A DNA stretch of 64,000 bases from Candidatus Izimoplasma sp. ZiA1 (GTDB lineage Bacteria; Bacillota_I; Bacilli_A; Izemoplasmatales; Izemoplasmataceae): assembly GCA_002285055.1 (NCBI GenBank), contig NQYJ01000012.1, forward strand, positions 1-64,000, given 5' to 3'. Below, in pieces: positions 16,938-26,400 of the stretch (positions within the stretch are counted from its first letter, which is position 1; every line of letters starts with the position of its first letter). The translations under genes were made by a program, and so were the position numbers. Under the pieces are notes generated by a model, which was given only the letters and a program-made list of their open reading frames with translations, was not told where the DNA came from and did no database searches.

Positions 16938-18233
16938 ATGAAAAAGAATAAAAATTATAATCTTCCTCTTTACAAACAAATATATAATGACATTGTAAAC
17001 AAAATTTACAATGGTGTTTTAGCGGAAGGAACTAGACTTGAATCAGTAAGAAATTATGCTAAAAAGCTTAATATAAGTACTACTACAATCGAAAAAGCAT
17101 ATAACCAACTTGTCATTGAGGGATATATTGAATCACGAGCTAGAAGTGGTTTTTACGTTTTAAAAGTCGATAATGTTGAGTATCAAAATCTTCACCATAT
17201 TGAACCAATTGATTTTGATTATTATACTAATGTTAATATGACTGATGATTTATTTGATTTTAAGGCATACAAAACAGTTATTAATCGAGTTATTAATTAT
17301 CAATCTGATGATTTACTTGCCTTATTTGACCCTCGCGGTGAACATGTTTTACGTGAGGAAATCAGAAAACATGTTTTAAATGAAAGGGATATCCAGTGTG
17401 ATGTTAACCAGATAGTTATCGGTCCAGGTATTCAAAATTTACTTCATATTCTATTAAGCATCTTAAAAAGAAAAAGTATATGTTTTATAGACCCGCCATT
17501 TGATAAAGCAATTACTGTATTTAAGAGTCATGATTATTTAGTTAACTCTCTTGGTACAGTGGATGAGTTATTCGATTCAAGAAGTGATTTTATGTACTTG
17601 TCTCCATCTAATACCTACCCTTATGGCGAGGTTATTAAAATCAAAGAAAGATTAAGACTAATAAAACAAGCGGAACTTAATGACTCATTTATTATTGAGG
17701 ATGACTATAACTTTTTTATAAGATATAACAGTTTTATCGTCCCTTCTATCTACTCATTAAGCAATAGTGATCGTGTTATTTATCTTGGTTCTTTTAGTAA
17801 GCATCTTTCACATTCACATCGTATTAGTTATATGATTTTACCTAAGCCTGTATACGATATATATAAAGAGGTTTATGATAAGTTTTCTCAAGGAGTCTCT
17901 AAACTTGATCAATTAGTTTTGGCTGAGTTTATGAAGGAAGGTTTATTTAAAAGACATACTAAAAAACTCTATTCTATCTATAGACATAAAAATGAACTTG
18001 TTTTAAAAGCAATGGAGAAATATGCTAATTCTGATATTGATTATAGTGGTGTTGAATCTAATCTAAACGTTATCATCAAGTTTAAAGATAATACATCAAA
18101 ATCCCAGTTCATTACGAAATGTGAATTACTACATTTAAAAACCTACTCAATAAATAACTTAAACTTAATCTTACCCTATGCAGGTATTAAAGATGATTTG
18201 ATTGACAATACAATTAAGCAATTATTTAGCTAA
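16938..18233 (+). CDS. MocR-family GntR regulator with aminotransferase-like PLP domain
   Basis: 431 aa. The N-terminal GntR winged helix (about residues 5-75) has LPLYKQIYNDIVNKIYNG, ESVRNYAKKLNISTTTIEKAY and YIESRARSGFYV. The remainder is a fold-type I aminotransferase domain: GPGIQNLL, SPSNTYPYGEVI, the Asp-bearing EDDYNFF, and the PLP-lysine motif GSFSKHLSHSHRISYM near residue 293. Such proteins (PdxR, GabR) sense PLP rather than catalyse. The start at 16938 has GAGGTGG about 8 bases upstream. The position beside a vitamin transporter points to a PdxR-like role, inferred. Confidence 0.9.
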   Translation: MKKNKNYNLPLYKQIYNDIVNKIYNGVLAEGTRLESVRNYAKKLNISTTTIEKAYNQLVIEGYIESRARSGFYVLKVDNVEYQNLHHIEPIDFDYYTNVNMTDDLFDFKAYKTVINRVINYQSDDLLALFDPRGEHVLREEIRKHVLNERDIQCDVNQIVIGPGIQNLLHILLSILKRKSICFIDPPFDKAITVFKSHDYLVNSLGTVDELFDSRSDFMYLSPSNTYPYGEVIKIKERLRLIKQAELNDSFIIEDDYNFFIRYNSFIVPSIYSLSNSDRVIYLGSFSKHLSHSHRISYMILPKPVYDIYKEVYDKFSQGVSKLDQLVLAEFMKEGLFKRHTKKLYSIYRHKNELVLKAMEKYANSDIDYSGVESNLNVIIKFKDNTSKSQFITKCELLHLKTYSINNLNLILPYAGIKDDLIDNTIKQLFS

Positions 18234-18235
18234 AT

Positions 18236-18270
18236 AAAAAAGCATAACATTTATAAATGTTATGCTTTTA
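18236..18270. terminator. Bidirectional terminator between MocR gene and pheT
   Basis: A 26-base perfect palindrome (18241-18266; half-site AGCATAACATTTA), flanked by A and T runs. It serves both converging genes. Confidence 0.9.
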
Positions 18271-18273
18271 ATT

Positions 18274-20640
18274 TTATCTTAAAACTGCATTGTATTTTTT
18301 TTCTACAGCATTTAGTATGTTAGCTGTTAATTCTTCAACTTCCTTAGTTTCTAAGGTTTTCTTAGGGTCAGAAAATTCTAACTTAAATGCTAGTGATTTT
18401 TTATTTTCACCAAGTGATTCACCTGTAAATAAATCAAAAACTTTTGCCTCTTTTAAAGTTCTCTTCCCTGCTTTTTTGATTTCATCAAGTAACTCTTTAG
18501 CAGATATACTTATATCAACAACTAAAGCTATATCTCTTGAAATTGTTGGGAATTTGTTTATCTCTTTGACTTTTTTGACTTGTCTTCTTGATTTTAACAT
18601 TTTGTTTATATCAAGTTCAAACACATAAGTTTCACTAAGACTATTTTGCTTTTCATATTGAGGGTGTAATCTTGCGATAAATCCATACTCGTTTTTAAAG
18701 TCTTTAATGACAGCTGATTGTCCAGGATGATAATTCTTAGATAGAATGGCTTTTTCAAAATCTAGGTGACCTAAGTTCAATCTATCAAATAAAGAAGTTA
18801 ATATTCCTTTTAATGTGTAAAAGTCAGCAGCTTCAATTTTAGCATCCCATTTTGTACTCGATAAAACTCCGGTAATTGCTCCACTAATAACTTCAACTTC
18901 ACAATCTTTTGTATATTTTTTTCCAAGTTCATATACAAATACATTATCAAGTTTACGAGCTCGATTATATTTAATTACATCAACAATTCCATTTAATGGT
19001 GTATGAGTTAATGTAGTTCTATCTTCACTCATCGGCATTTTTAAATCAACTTGATTTTCATCAACTTCTAATGTTAAGTCACTAATGTTTTCCTTTTTCA
19101 TTAATGAGTAAGTAATTACTTCATTTAATCCAAGTCCACTTAAGTGTTTTCTTAGGTTTCTTTTGAATATTTGTAGTTCACTTAATTTACCTATAGAAAC
19201 AGTTGATGGTAATGATAATGGTAAGTTATCATACCCGATAATTCTTCCAATTTCTTCAATAACATCTTGATATGTTTCCATATCTTGTCTTCTTGAAGGA
19301 GCTAACACTTTAAATGTGTCATCTTTTTCTGTATATGTAAGTGATAATTTATCTAGAGTGTTTGCAACTAGCTCTTTTGAATAATTAGTACCTAGCACTT
19401 TATTAATCTTAGATAGTGTTACCTCAATTAACTTTTCAGATTTATTAGTATTATCAAAACTACTAATTCCTTTTAAAGCTGTTCCGTTACACAGCTCAAC
19501 AAATAACTCAGTTGCGTACTCTAAAGCTTTTAAAGTTCGAGCTGGATCAACTTTTCTTTCAAATCTTGTAGAAGCTTCACTTCTTAAGTCTAAACGATTT
19601 GAAGTTTTACGAATATGATAAGGATCAAAATTTGCACTTTCTAAAAGTATTGTTTTAGTTGATTCGTTTATTTCAGTAGAAAATCCTCCCATTACTCCAC
19701 CAAGAGCAATGCTATCTTCTCCATTTGTAATGACGATATCATTACTAGTTAGTTTTCTTGTAACTTCATCAAGAGTAATTAACTCTTCGTTGTCTTTAGC
19801 CATATCAACAACTATTTTATTAGTTTTAACCAAGTCATAATCAAAAGCATGAAGTGGTTGTCCTGTTAGTAACATTACATAATTAGTAATGTCTACAACA
19901 TTACTAATTGGTCTTATCCCTGAGGCAATCAATCTTGCTTTTAACCACTGTGGGCTTTCTTTGATTTCAACATTTTTTATTAATCTTGCGTAATAAGAAG
20001 TACATTTATCAGTTTTAGTTTCAACAACAAGTGTGTTTTCCTCATCACTTTCTTTTACTAATGGTTCTTTGATTAATAATTTAGTATCTAGTAGTGCTTT
20101 AGTATCATAAGCAACACCAATCATACTTAATAAATCAGCGCGGTTAGGCGTTAAATCAAGTGCGAATACTTGGTCATTGTAGTTTAAGGCATCAACTGCG
20201 TTCATCCCTGGTTTTACAAATGAGTTAATAACGTGAATACCTTCTTCTTGGTGGTATTTACTCTCAATACCTAGTTCTGTTAAACTACAAATCATTCCAT
20301 TAGATTCAATACCTCTAATGCTTGATTCTTTTATCTTAAAGTTACCAGGTAATATAGCACCAGGTAATGCAACAATTACATGTTGACCTTTATCAACGTT
20401 TGGAGCTCCACAAATAATTTGTGTAACTTTATCACCAATATTAACTTGACAAACACTTAATTTGTCAGCATCTGGGTGTTTTTCTTTTGATTCAACATAT
20501 CCTACTACTAAATTTGTTGCATCAACTAAATTATAATATTCTTCAACCTCAGCACTATGTGTATTAAATAGTGTTGTAAGTTCTTCTACATTTTTATTAA
20601 TTTCTACTAGTTCTTTTAGCCAGTTCATTGAAACTTTCAT
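18274..20640 (-). CDS. pheT: Phenylalanyl-tRNA synthetase beta subunit
   Basis: Non-catalytic subunit of the (alpha-beta)2 enzyme. It binds tRNA-Phe and edits misacylated tRNA. 788 aa with the family order: the MNWLKELV start, an EMAP/tRNA-binding OB domain (about 40-150, with VCQVNIGDKVTQIICGAPNV in pieces), the B3/B4 editing domain (RPISNVVDITNYVML near 243), a B5 domain, the catalytic-like core, and the C-terminal anticodon-binding fold (FPTISRDIALVVD). AAGGAGGA lies before the ATG. One base separates it from the preceding hydrolase gene. Confidence 0.97.
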   Translation of the reverse strand: MKVSMNWLKELVEINKNVEELTTLFNTHSAEVEEYYNLVDATNLVVGYVESKEKHPDADKLSVCQVNIGDKVTQIICGAPNVDKGQHVIVALPGAILPGNFKIKESSIRGIESNGMICSLTELGIESKYHQEEGIHVINSFVKPGMNAVDALNYNDQVFALDLTPNRADLLSMIGVAYDTKALLDTKLLIKEPLVKESDEENTLVVETKTDKCTSYYARLIKNVEIKESPQWLKARLIASGIRPISNVVDITNYVMLLTGQPLHAFDYDLVKTNKIVVDMAKDNEELITLDEVTRKLTSNDIVITNGEDSIALGGVMGGFSTEINESTKTILLESANFDPYHIRKTSNRLDLRSEASTRFERKVDPARTLKALEYATELFVELCNGTALKGISSFDNTNKSEKLIEVTLSKINKVLGTNYSKELVANTLDKLSLTYTEKDDTFKVLAPSRRQDMETYQDVIEEIGRIIGYDNLPLSLPSTVSIGKLSELQIFKRNLRKHLSGLGLNEVITYSLMKKENISDLTLEVDENQVDLKMPMSEDRTTLTHTPLNGIVDVIKYNRARKLDNVFVYELGKKYTKDCEVEVISGAITGVLSSTKWDAKIEAADFYTLKGILTSLFDRLNLGHLDFEKAILSKNYHPGQSAVIKDFKNEYGFIARLHPQYEKQNSLSETYVFELDINKMLKSRRQVKKVKEINKFPTISRDIALVVDISISAKELLDEIKKAGKRTLKEAKVFDLFTGESLGENKKSLAFKLEFSDPKKTLETKEVEELTANILNAVEKKYNAVLR

Positions 20641-20641
20641 A

Positions 20642-21343
20642 TTAATCCTCCTTTAGAAATTGATCAATTTTATCGATAATTTGATTTCGGTTTTCCTTAT
20701 CAAAGAAAAGGAAATGACTTGAGTTTATTTCATATCGATCAATATCTGTTGTTTCTACTCTACCTATAATCCAATCAATTGCTGATTTTTTTACTACTTC
20801 ATCTTTTAATGTTTCAACAATGAGTAATTTTTGAGTAATGTTTTTAATGTGTTTTTTTGCGTATCTTAAATATAGTTCTGCGTGGAATAACTCAATTTTG
20901 GGTATTAGTTGAAATCTTCTAATAAATTCACTAAAGAAAACACGTTGAACTCTTGTAAGATCAGTTGCAGCACTTAAACTTTTAGCTACTCCTGTGAAAA
21001 ACTTACGGAAGTTAGGGTTTTTTAGAACCGGACTTATTAGGACAACTTTAGAAATTTTCTTACATCTTGATGCAAGAACTGAAGCCGTTGATGCTCCTAA
21101 ACTATATCCAATTAAGTGGACATCACTAAACTTTTCATTCATCATTTCAATTGTGTTTTCAACAAATCTAATAAAATCTTTTACTTTAGCTTTCGGGAAG
21201 TAATCTCCTACAAACATTCCAGGCATATATCCTGGGTAATAAACAAAATAATCTTCGTTACTACTAAGTCGCTTATATAGAGATTTTAGTTCTGCGCCAT
21301 TTGTTCCAGCACCATTTACAATAACAATTAACTTTTTATTCAT
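20642..21343 (-). CDS. Alpha/beta hydrolase of unknown substrate, inside pheST operon
   Basis: 233 aa. The nucleophile elbow is GYSLGAS near residue 79. An oxyanion-type NGAGTNG lies near the N-terminus, an acidic residue in ETLKDEVV near 178, and a late His in NSSHFLFFD near 213, so a Ser-Asp-His triad is complete. No signal peptide, therefore cytoplasmic. Its ATG overlaps the pheS stop by eight bases and its stop is one base from pheT, so it is embedded and translationally coupled in the T-box-controlled phenylalanyl-tRNA synthetase operon. I do not know a family member in this position. The role is not assignable. Confidence 0.85.
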   Translation of the reverse strand: MNKKLIVIVNGAGTNGAELKSLYKRLSSNEDYFVYYPGYMPGMFVGDYFPKAKVKDFIRFVENTIEMMNEKFSDVHLIGYSLGASTASVLASRCKKISKVVLISPVLKNPNFRKFFTGVAKSLSAATDLTRVQRVFFSEFIRRFQLIPKIELFHAELYLRYAKKHIKNITQKLLIVETLKDEVVKKSAIDWIIGRVETTDIDRYEINSSHFLFFDKENRNQIIDKIDQFLKED

Positions 21344-22376
21344 TAGTGAATTGCTTGTTAAACCTTAAGTCATTTAAGTAAAACATTCTGATGTCATTAA
21401 TCCCGTATTTTAACATTGCAATGCGTTCTACTCCCATACCAAATGCAAATCCTTGATATTTTTTACTATCATATCCACTTGCTTCTAAAACTTTATCATT
21501 AACCATACCAGCACCTAATATTTCAATCCATCCTGTATGTTTACAAATATTACATCCTTTACCATTACAATTAGCACAACTTACATCAACTTCTACTGAA
21601 GGTTCTGTGAATGGAAAATATGAAGGGCGCAATCTAATATCACGATTACTACCAAACATTTTTTTAGCTACTTCTAATAGTGTCCCTTTTAAATCAGCCA
21701 TTGATGTTTTTTCATCAACAACTAATCCTTCAATTTGCATAAATTGATGAGAGTGAGTTGCGTCATCATCATCTCGACGATATACTTTTCCTGGACAAAT
21801 AATTTTAATTGGTCCCTTTTCACTATTATCAAGCATTGTTCTTACTTGTACTGGTGAAGTGTGTGTTCTTAATAATGTTTCATCAGTTATGTAAAATGTA
21901 TCTTGCATGTCTCTTGCTGGATGATCTTTTGGTAAGTTTAATTTTTCAAAGTTATACTCATCAATTTCAACTTCTGGACCTTCCATCACTTGGTAACCCA
22001 TTCCAATGAACAAATCTTCGATTTCTTCTTTGATTTGTGTTAATAAATGTGTTTGCCCAATCCCAAACTCTTTACCAGGTAAAGTAACATCAATTGTTTC
22101 TTTCATTAATTTTTCATTAATAATAGCTTCCTCAATAATTACTCTTTGATTATTAATGTACTCATTAATAGCTTGTTTTGCTTCATTAGTAAGTTTACCA
22201 AAAACAGGTTTTTCATCATTTGGTAAATCTTTCATCATTTTTGCAATTTCTGAAAAAGAACCTTTTTTCCCTAAATATTTAGATTTAAACTCATTTAGTT
22301 CGTGGATTGATTTAACAATCAATACTTGTTCTTTTGCTTCAGCTATCATGTTTTCAAGTTGTTGTTTTACATTCAT
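21336..22376 (-). CDS. pheS: Phenylalanyl-tRNA synthetase alpha subunit
   Basis: Catalytic class II subunit, 346 aa. An N-terminal coiled-coil arm (about 1-85) binds tRNA. Motif 2 is visible in [19 protein letters not shown] and motif 3 in [17 protein letters not shown] near the C-terminus. A Cys cluster [17 protein letters not shown] is present in the catalytic domain; many PheS proteins keep a shorter version of this block. Start ATG 22376, with GGAGTGA upstream; an in-frame GTG at 22385 overlaps that site. First gene after the T-box leader. Confidence 0.96.
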   Translation of the reverse strand: MNVKQQLENMIAEAKEQVLIVKSIHELNEFKSKYLGKKGSFSEIAKMMKDLPNDEKPVFGKLTNEAKQAINEYINNQRVIIEEAIINEKLMKETIDVTLPGKEFGIGQTHLLTQIKEEIEDLFIGMGYQVMEGPEVEIDEYNFEKLNLPKDHPARDMQDTFYITDETLLRTHTSPVQVRTMLDNSEKGPIKIICPGKVYRRDDDDATHSHQFMQIEGLVVDEKTSMADLKGTLLEVAKKMFGSNRDIRLRPSYFPFTEPSVEVDVSCANCNGKGCNICKHTGWIEILGAGMVNDKVLEASGYDSKKYQGFAFGMGVERIAMLKYGINDIRMFYLNDLRFNKQFTNE

Positions 22377-22397
22377 TAGTTTCACTCCTTTTATAAT

Positions 22398-22607
22398 AAA
22401 AAAATCGCCCTAAAAAGGACGAATTAAATTCCGCGGTACCACCTATATTCTCGTAAAACGAGCTCTTTATCCTTTAACGCAGGAAACGGATGTGATTAGC
22501 ATCTCTTAGAAGGCGAATTCATTAACCAAAGTTTAGAATATTCTCAGCATCTATTCTTCTCTTAAAAACTCATTATGTTAATTACTAAATCCTCATCATC
22601 GATTTCT
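22398..22607 (-). ncRNA. T-box leader of pheS-hydrolase-pheT
   Basis: Contains the T-box core GGTGGTACCGCGG (22431-22443 as complement), which pairs with uncharged tRNA acceptor ends. It is followed by a terminator stem (22405-22411 with 22416-22422) and a T run. The distal Stem I arms pair ATTAAC with GTTAAT. The probable specifier codon is TTC (Phe) at 22515-22517, followed by a purine, matching the downstream synthetase. Low charged tRNA-Phe should allow read-through into the operon. Confidence 0.93.
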
Positions 22608-22612
22608 CCACT

Positions 22613-22641
22613 ATTATATATTAAGGATAGTTTTATTTCAA
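22613..22641 (-). promoter_or_regulatory. Promoter of the pheST T-box transcript
   Basis: Minus strand TTGAAA (22636-22641), 17-bp spacer, TATAAT (22613-22618), just upstream of the leader. Confidence 0.88.
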
Positions 22642-22660
22642 GTTAAATCATATAGGAGTA

Positions 22661-22686
22661 AAAAAAATACAACTTTGAAGTTGTAT
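22661..22686 (-). terminator. Terminator after the Bax-inhibitor-like gene
   Basis: Stem ATACAACTT (22667-22675) / AAGTTGTAT (22678-22686) with a tight loop and a T run on the minus strand. Confidence 0.82.
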
Positions 22687-22699
22687 TTTTATTTATATG

Positions 22700-23431
22700 T
22701 TAGTCTTTAAATATTGCGATTAATCTTAATAACTCAATGTATAGCCAAACAAGGGTAACAATTAATCCAAGTGCCAAAGTCCATTCATACTCCTTTGGAG
22801 CCCCTGATTCTACCATTCTTTTTATATCATCAAAATCTGAAAGTAGATATAGTGAAGCGATTACTGTGCTTAATACCGCAATCCCTGTGTATAAACCATA
22901 ACCACCAGTTGTACTTAAAAGTCCAAATAATGATCCAACAAACATAAATAATGATGCGATTATTAAACCAATTAACGCACTAAACAAAAACTTCTTAAAT
23001 TTACTTCCTACTCTTATAATTCCTGTATCAAATAAGAATAACATTCCAAATAATACACCAAATGTACCAAACACTGCAGTAATTACGACATCATTTCCTT
23101 GTGTAAGAGCGTATATCGCGCTTAATACACCTAAGAATGTCCCTTCTGCAATAGCGTAAATAATTGAAAAAACCATTGATAATCTCGGGTTTCTTAACGC
23201 TATAAATAAACTAACCATTCCAATTAATGGTGCAGCTATTAAAAAGCCAATACCACCTGTAAATGTTCCTGTTTCAAGTATTGCTCTACCTGAAAACATT
23301 GCAAATACAGCTACAATCATAAGCAACAAAAACGACTTAACTGTGACCCCTGTATAAGTAACTTGATCTGAATAATCTAAATCAAAATCATTCATTCTAG
23401 TATATACCGGATTTGCTCCTCTAAATCTCAT
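22700..23431 (-). CDS. Bax inhibitor-1/YccA-like membrane protein
   Basis: 243 aa with seven predicted TM helices from about residue 30 on. The short soluble N-terminus starts MRFRGANPVYTRMN, a pattern of the BaxI_1 branch whose members begin with SNPVF-like text. A C-terminal LYIELLRLIAIFKD helix resembles the family's WLYIELLRLL ending. Members of the superfamily act as pH-sensitive calcium leak channels, but the bacterial role here is unclear. Stands alone between polC and the pheST leader with AGGAGATGA before the ATG. Confidence 0.87.
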   Translation of the reverse strand: MRFRGANPVYTRMNDFDLDYSDQVTYTGVTVKSFLLLMIVAVFAMFSGRAILETGTFTGGIGFLIAAPLIGMVSLFIALRNPRLSMVFSIIYAIAEGTFLGVLSAIYALTQGNDVVITAVFGTFGVLFGMLFLFDTGIIRVGSKFKKFLFSALIGLIIASLFMFVGSLFGLLSTTGGYGLYTGIAVLSTVIASLYLLSDFDDIKRMVESGAPKEYEWTLALGLIVTLVWLYIELLRLIAIFKD

Positions 23432-23477
23432 AAAATCATCTCCTTGATAAGAATTATATCACAAAATTATGAAAATA

Positions 23478-26400
23478 TTATGAAAGTTCAAAAATACTCA
23501 TTTGTGAGTTATCAGGTAAACTATCAAAGACATTTAGCATCTCTAATTTTGTAAATAATGTAGTTGATAATGATGTTCTATCTTTAACATCATCTTTACT
23601 TGTAAAATCTTTTTCTTTTCTTGCTTCTACTATTGAGTTAGCTACTTTTAATCCCAATTGTTCAACGGTAATAAACGGGATATATAATGATTTTTTATCT
23701 TCACTTATAATGAAGTTTCTAGCTGCACTTTTTTCAAGAGTTATTGGTTTAAAACTAAATCCTCTTTTAACCATTTCAAGTGCTATTTCTAAAACAGTAT
23801 ACTGTCTTTTTTCTGTTTCTGATGCTTTGTTTCCTTTTTCTTCAATTTCATTCATTCTTTTAGTAATAGCATATTCCCCACCACTTAATGCATAAACATC
23901 AAAATCACTTGCTCGTTTACTAAAGTAAGCTGAATAGAAATGAATAGGACGGTGAAGTTTAAACCATGCAATTCTCATAGCCATCATAACATACGCTGTT
24001 GCATGGGCTTTTGGGAACATGTATTTTATTTGTCCTGCACTCCAAATATACCAATCAGGTATATTTTTTTCCTTCATTATTAATTTATAGCCTTCCCAAG
24101 CTTCCTTGTTTTTAGCGGCTTTTCCTTTACGGATAAACTCACTTATTTCAAAAGCTTGCTCATTAGTTAATCCTGATTGAATTAAGAATACCATAATATC
24201 ATCACGACACCCAATTACATCTTTAAATGGAATTTTACCGAATTTAGTCTTACCAGTTACTAAACTTTCAGCATTATTTAACCATACATCTGTACCATGT
24301 GATAATCCTGAAATTTTAACTAATTCTGCAAAGTTTGAAGGTCTAGAATCTCTTAACATTCCACGTACAAAACCAGTACCCATCTCCGGGATACCAAAAC
24401 TTGCAACGTCACTATTTAAGTCTTCTTTAGTTAACCCAATAATTTCAGTTGAATTAAGAAGTTTGTAAACTTCTTTATCATCAAGAGGAATATCTCTTGC
24501 ATCTGCAAATGGGAAATCAAGAGGATCTTTTTCTACAAAGTCCATTAAGTATTTAATCATCGTTGGATCATCATGACCAAGAACATCTAGTTTAAATAAA
24601 TTTTCTTCAAATGAATGATAATCAAAATGTGTTGTCATCCAGTTTGATGAGGTATCATCAGCAGGAAATTGATAAGGTGTAACATCTATAATTTCTTTGT
24701 AGTTAGGTACAACAACAATCCCACCAGGATGTTGTCCTGTTGATTTTTTTACACCAGCAATTTTTTTCGCTCTTCTCTCAATTTCTGCTTTTCTAAGCGT
24801 TTTATTTGTTCTTTCTAAATAACCCTTAACATAACCAAAGGCAGTTTTATCAGCTACTGTTGAAATAGTACCAGCTCTAAATGCTCTGTCATGTCCAAAT
24901 ATTTCACGGATATACTCGTGAACTTTACCTTGGTAATCTCCAGAGAAGTTTAAATCAATATCTGGAACTTTATCTCCTTTAAATCCTAAAAATGTTTCAA
25001 AGGGAATATCATGACCATCTTTTTTTAGGTCTTCATCACAATGAGGACATTTCTCATCAGGTAAATCAAAACCACTATCCGCTTTATCTAATATTGTTTG
25101 GAACTTGATTTCATCATCTTTAATTCCATATCTTGTTTTAGCTTCTGTTGTCATTTTAAAACTAGAAAACTGACATTTAGGACAAACATAGTGTGGAGGC
25201 ATTGGATTTACTTCCGTAATATCCATAAGTGTTGCTACTAAACTTGAACCAACACTCCCTCTACTACCTACTAAATATCCATCATCAAGTGATTTTTTAA
25301 CTAGTAAATGTGATATGTAATAAACAGTTGAAAACTTATTTTGAGTAATACTATTAATTTCCTTATTAATACGGTCTTCTAATATTTTTGGTAAGTTTTC
25401 TCCATAAATACTTTTAGCTTTTTCACTTACCATTTTAATTAATTTATTTTCAACACTTAAAATACCATCAAGTGCTAAGAAATCATCAGTCGGTGCATAA
25501 AGTTCATTAGAAAATGCTGTAACAGGTTCTAAACTATCCACAATTTTATTTGGATTCGTAATAACTATTTCTTTTCTTATATCTTCATCTAAATATTCAA
25601 ACTCACTTAACATTTCTTTAGTTGTTCTAAAGAATTGTGATGGTATTGTTTCATACCTTACAAGAGGATGTCTCCCACCTCCTACTACCGGAGTTTGAAC
25701 ATAAATTTCGCGATAAACACTATCTTTTTCTTCAAGGTGGTGAACATCTCCTGTTACACAAACAGGAATGTCTAATTCTTTACCAGCTTTTAAAATTTTG
25801 TTGATTGTATCTTTAATAACTTCTTCGACATTATCAAAGTTTTCACCAAGATACATATAATCACTTAAAGGTTGAATTTCCAGATAATCATAAAACTTAG
25901 CAACTTCTAAAAGTTCATCATAGTTTTTATTTATAGCGGTTTCAAAGAAATGACTATTCATACAACCACTACCAATTAATATACCTTCACGATTTTTGTC
26001 TAAAACTTTTTTCATTATTCTAGCTTCTTTATGAAAGTATTTAGTATTTGCTAAACTTACAATCTTAAAAAGATTTCTCAAACCTTTTTGATTTTTAACA
26101 ATCAAGTTAACATGTTTGCTTATTGAGTGTTTATAAGCGTTAGTATTTTTTGTTAACTCGTTTAAGTCTTTTAAATTCTTAATCCCATAGTTATTAAACT
26201 CTCTTAACATATGCAAGAAAATATCAGCTGTTGCTCTTGTATCATAAATAGCTCTATGATGTTGAACTAAGCTTACTTTTAAGAACTTGGCTAGAGCTTT
26301 TAAGTTAAATCTAGCCATTTTATCTGCATACAAATTACGAGCTACACTTAAAGTATCTATAACGGTATACTCTTGATCATATAAATCATGATCTTTTAAA

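Noticed and set aside
16848..16979. N-terminal extension of the ECF S-component to 16979
   Set aside because: It would overlap the divergent regulator's start and lacks a ribosome site; ATG 16847 has GGAG at correct spacing.
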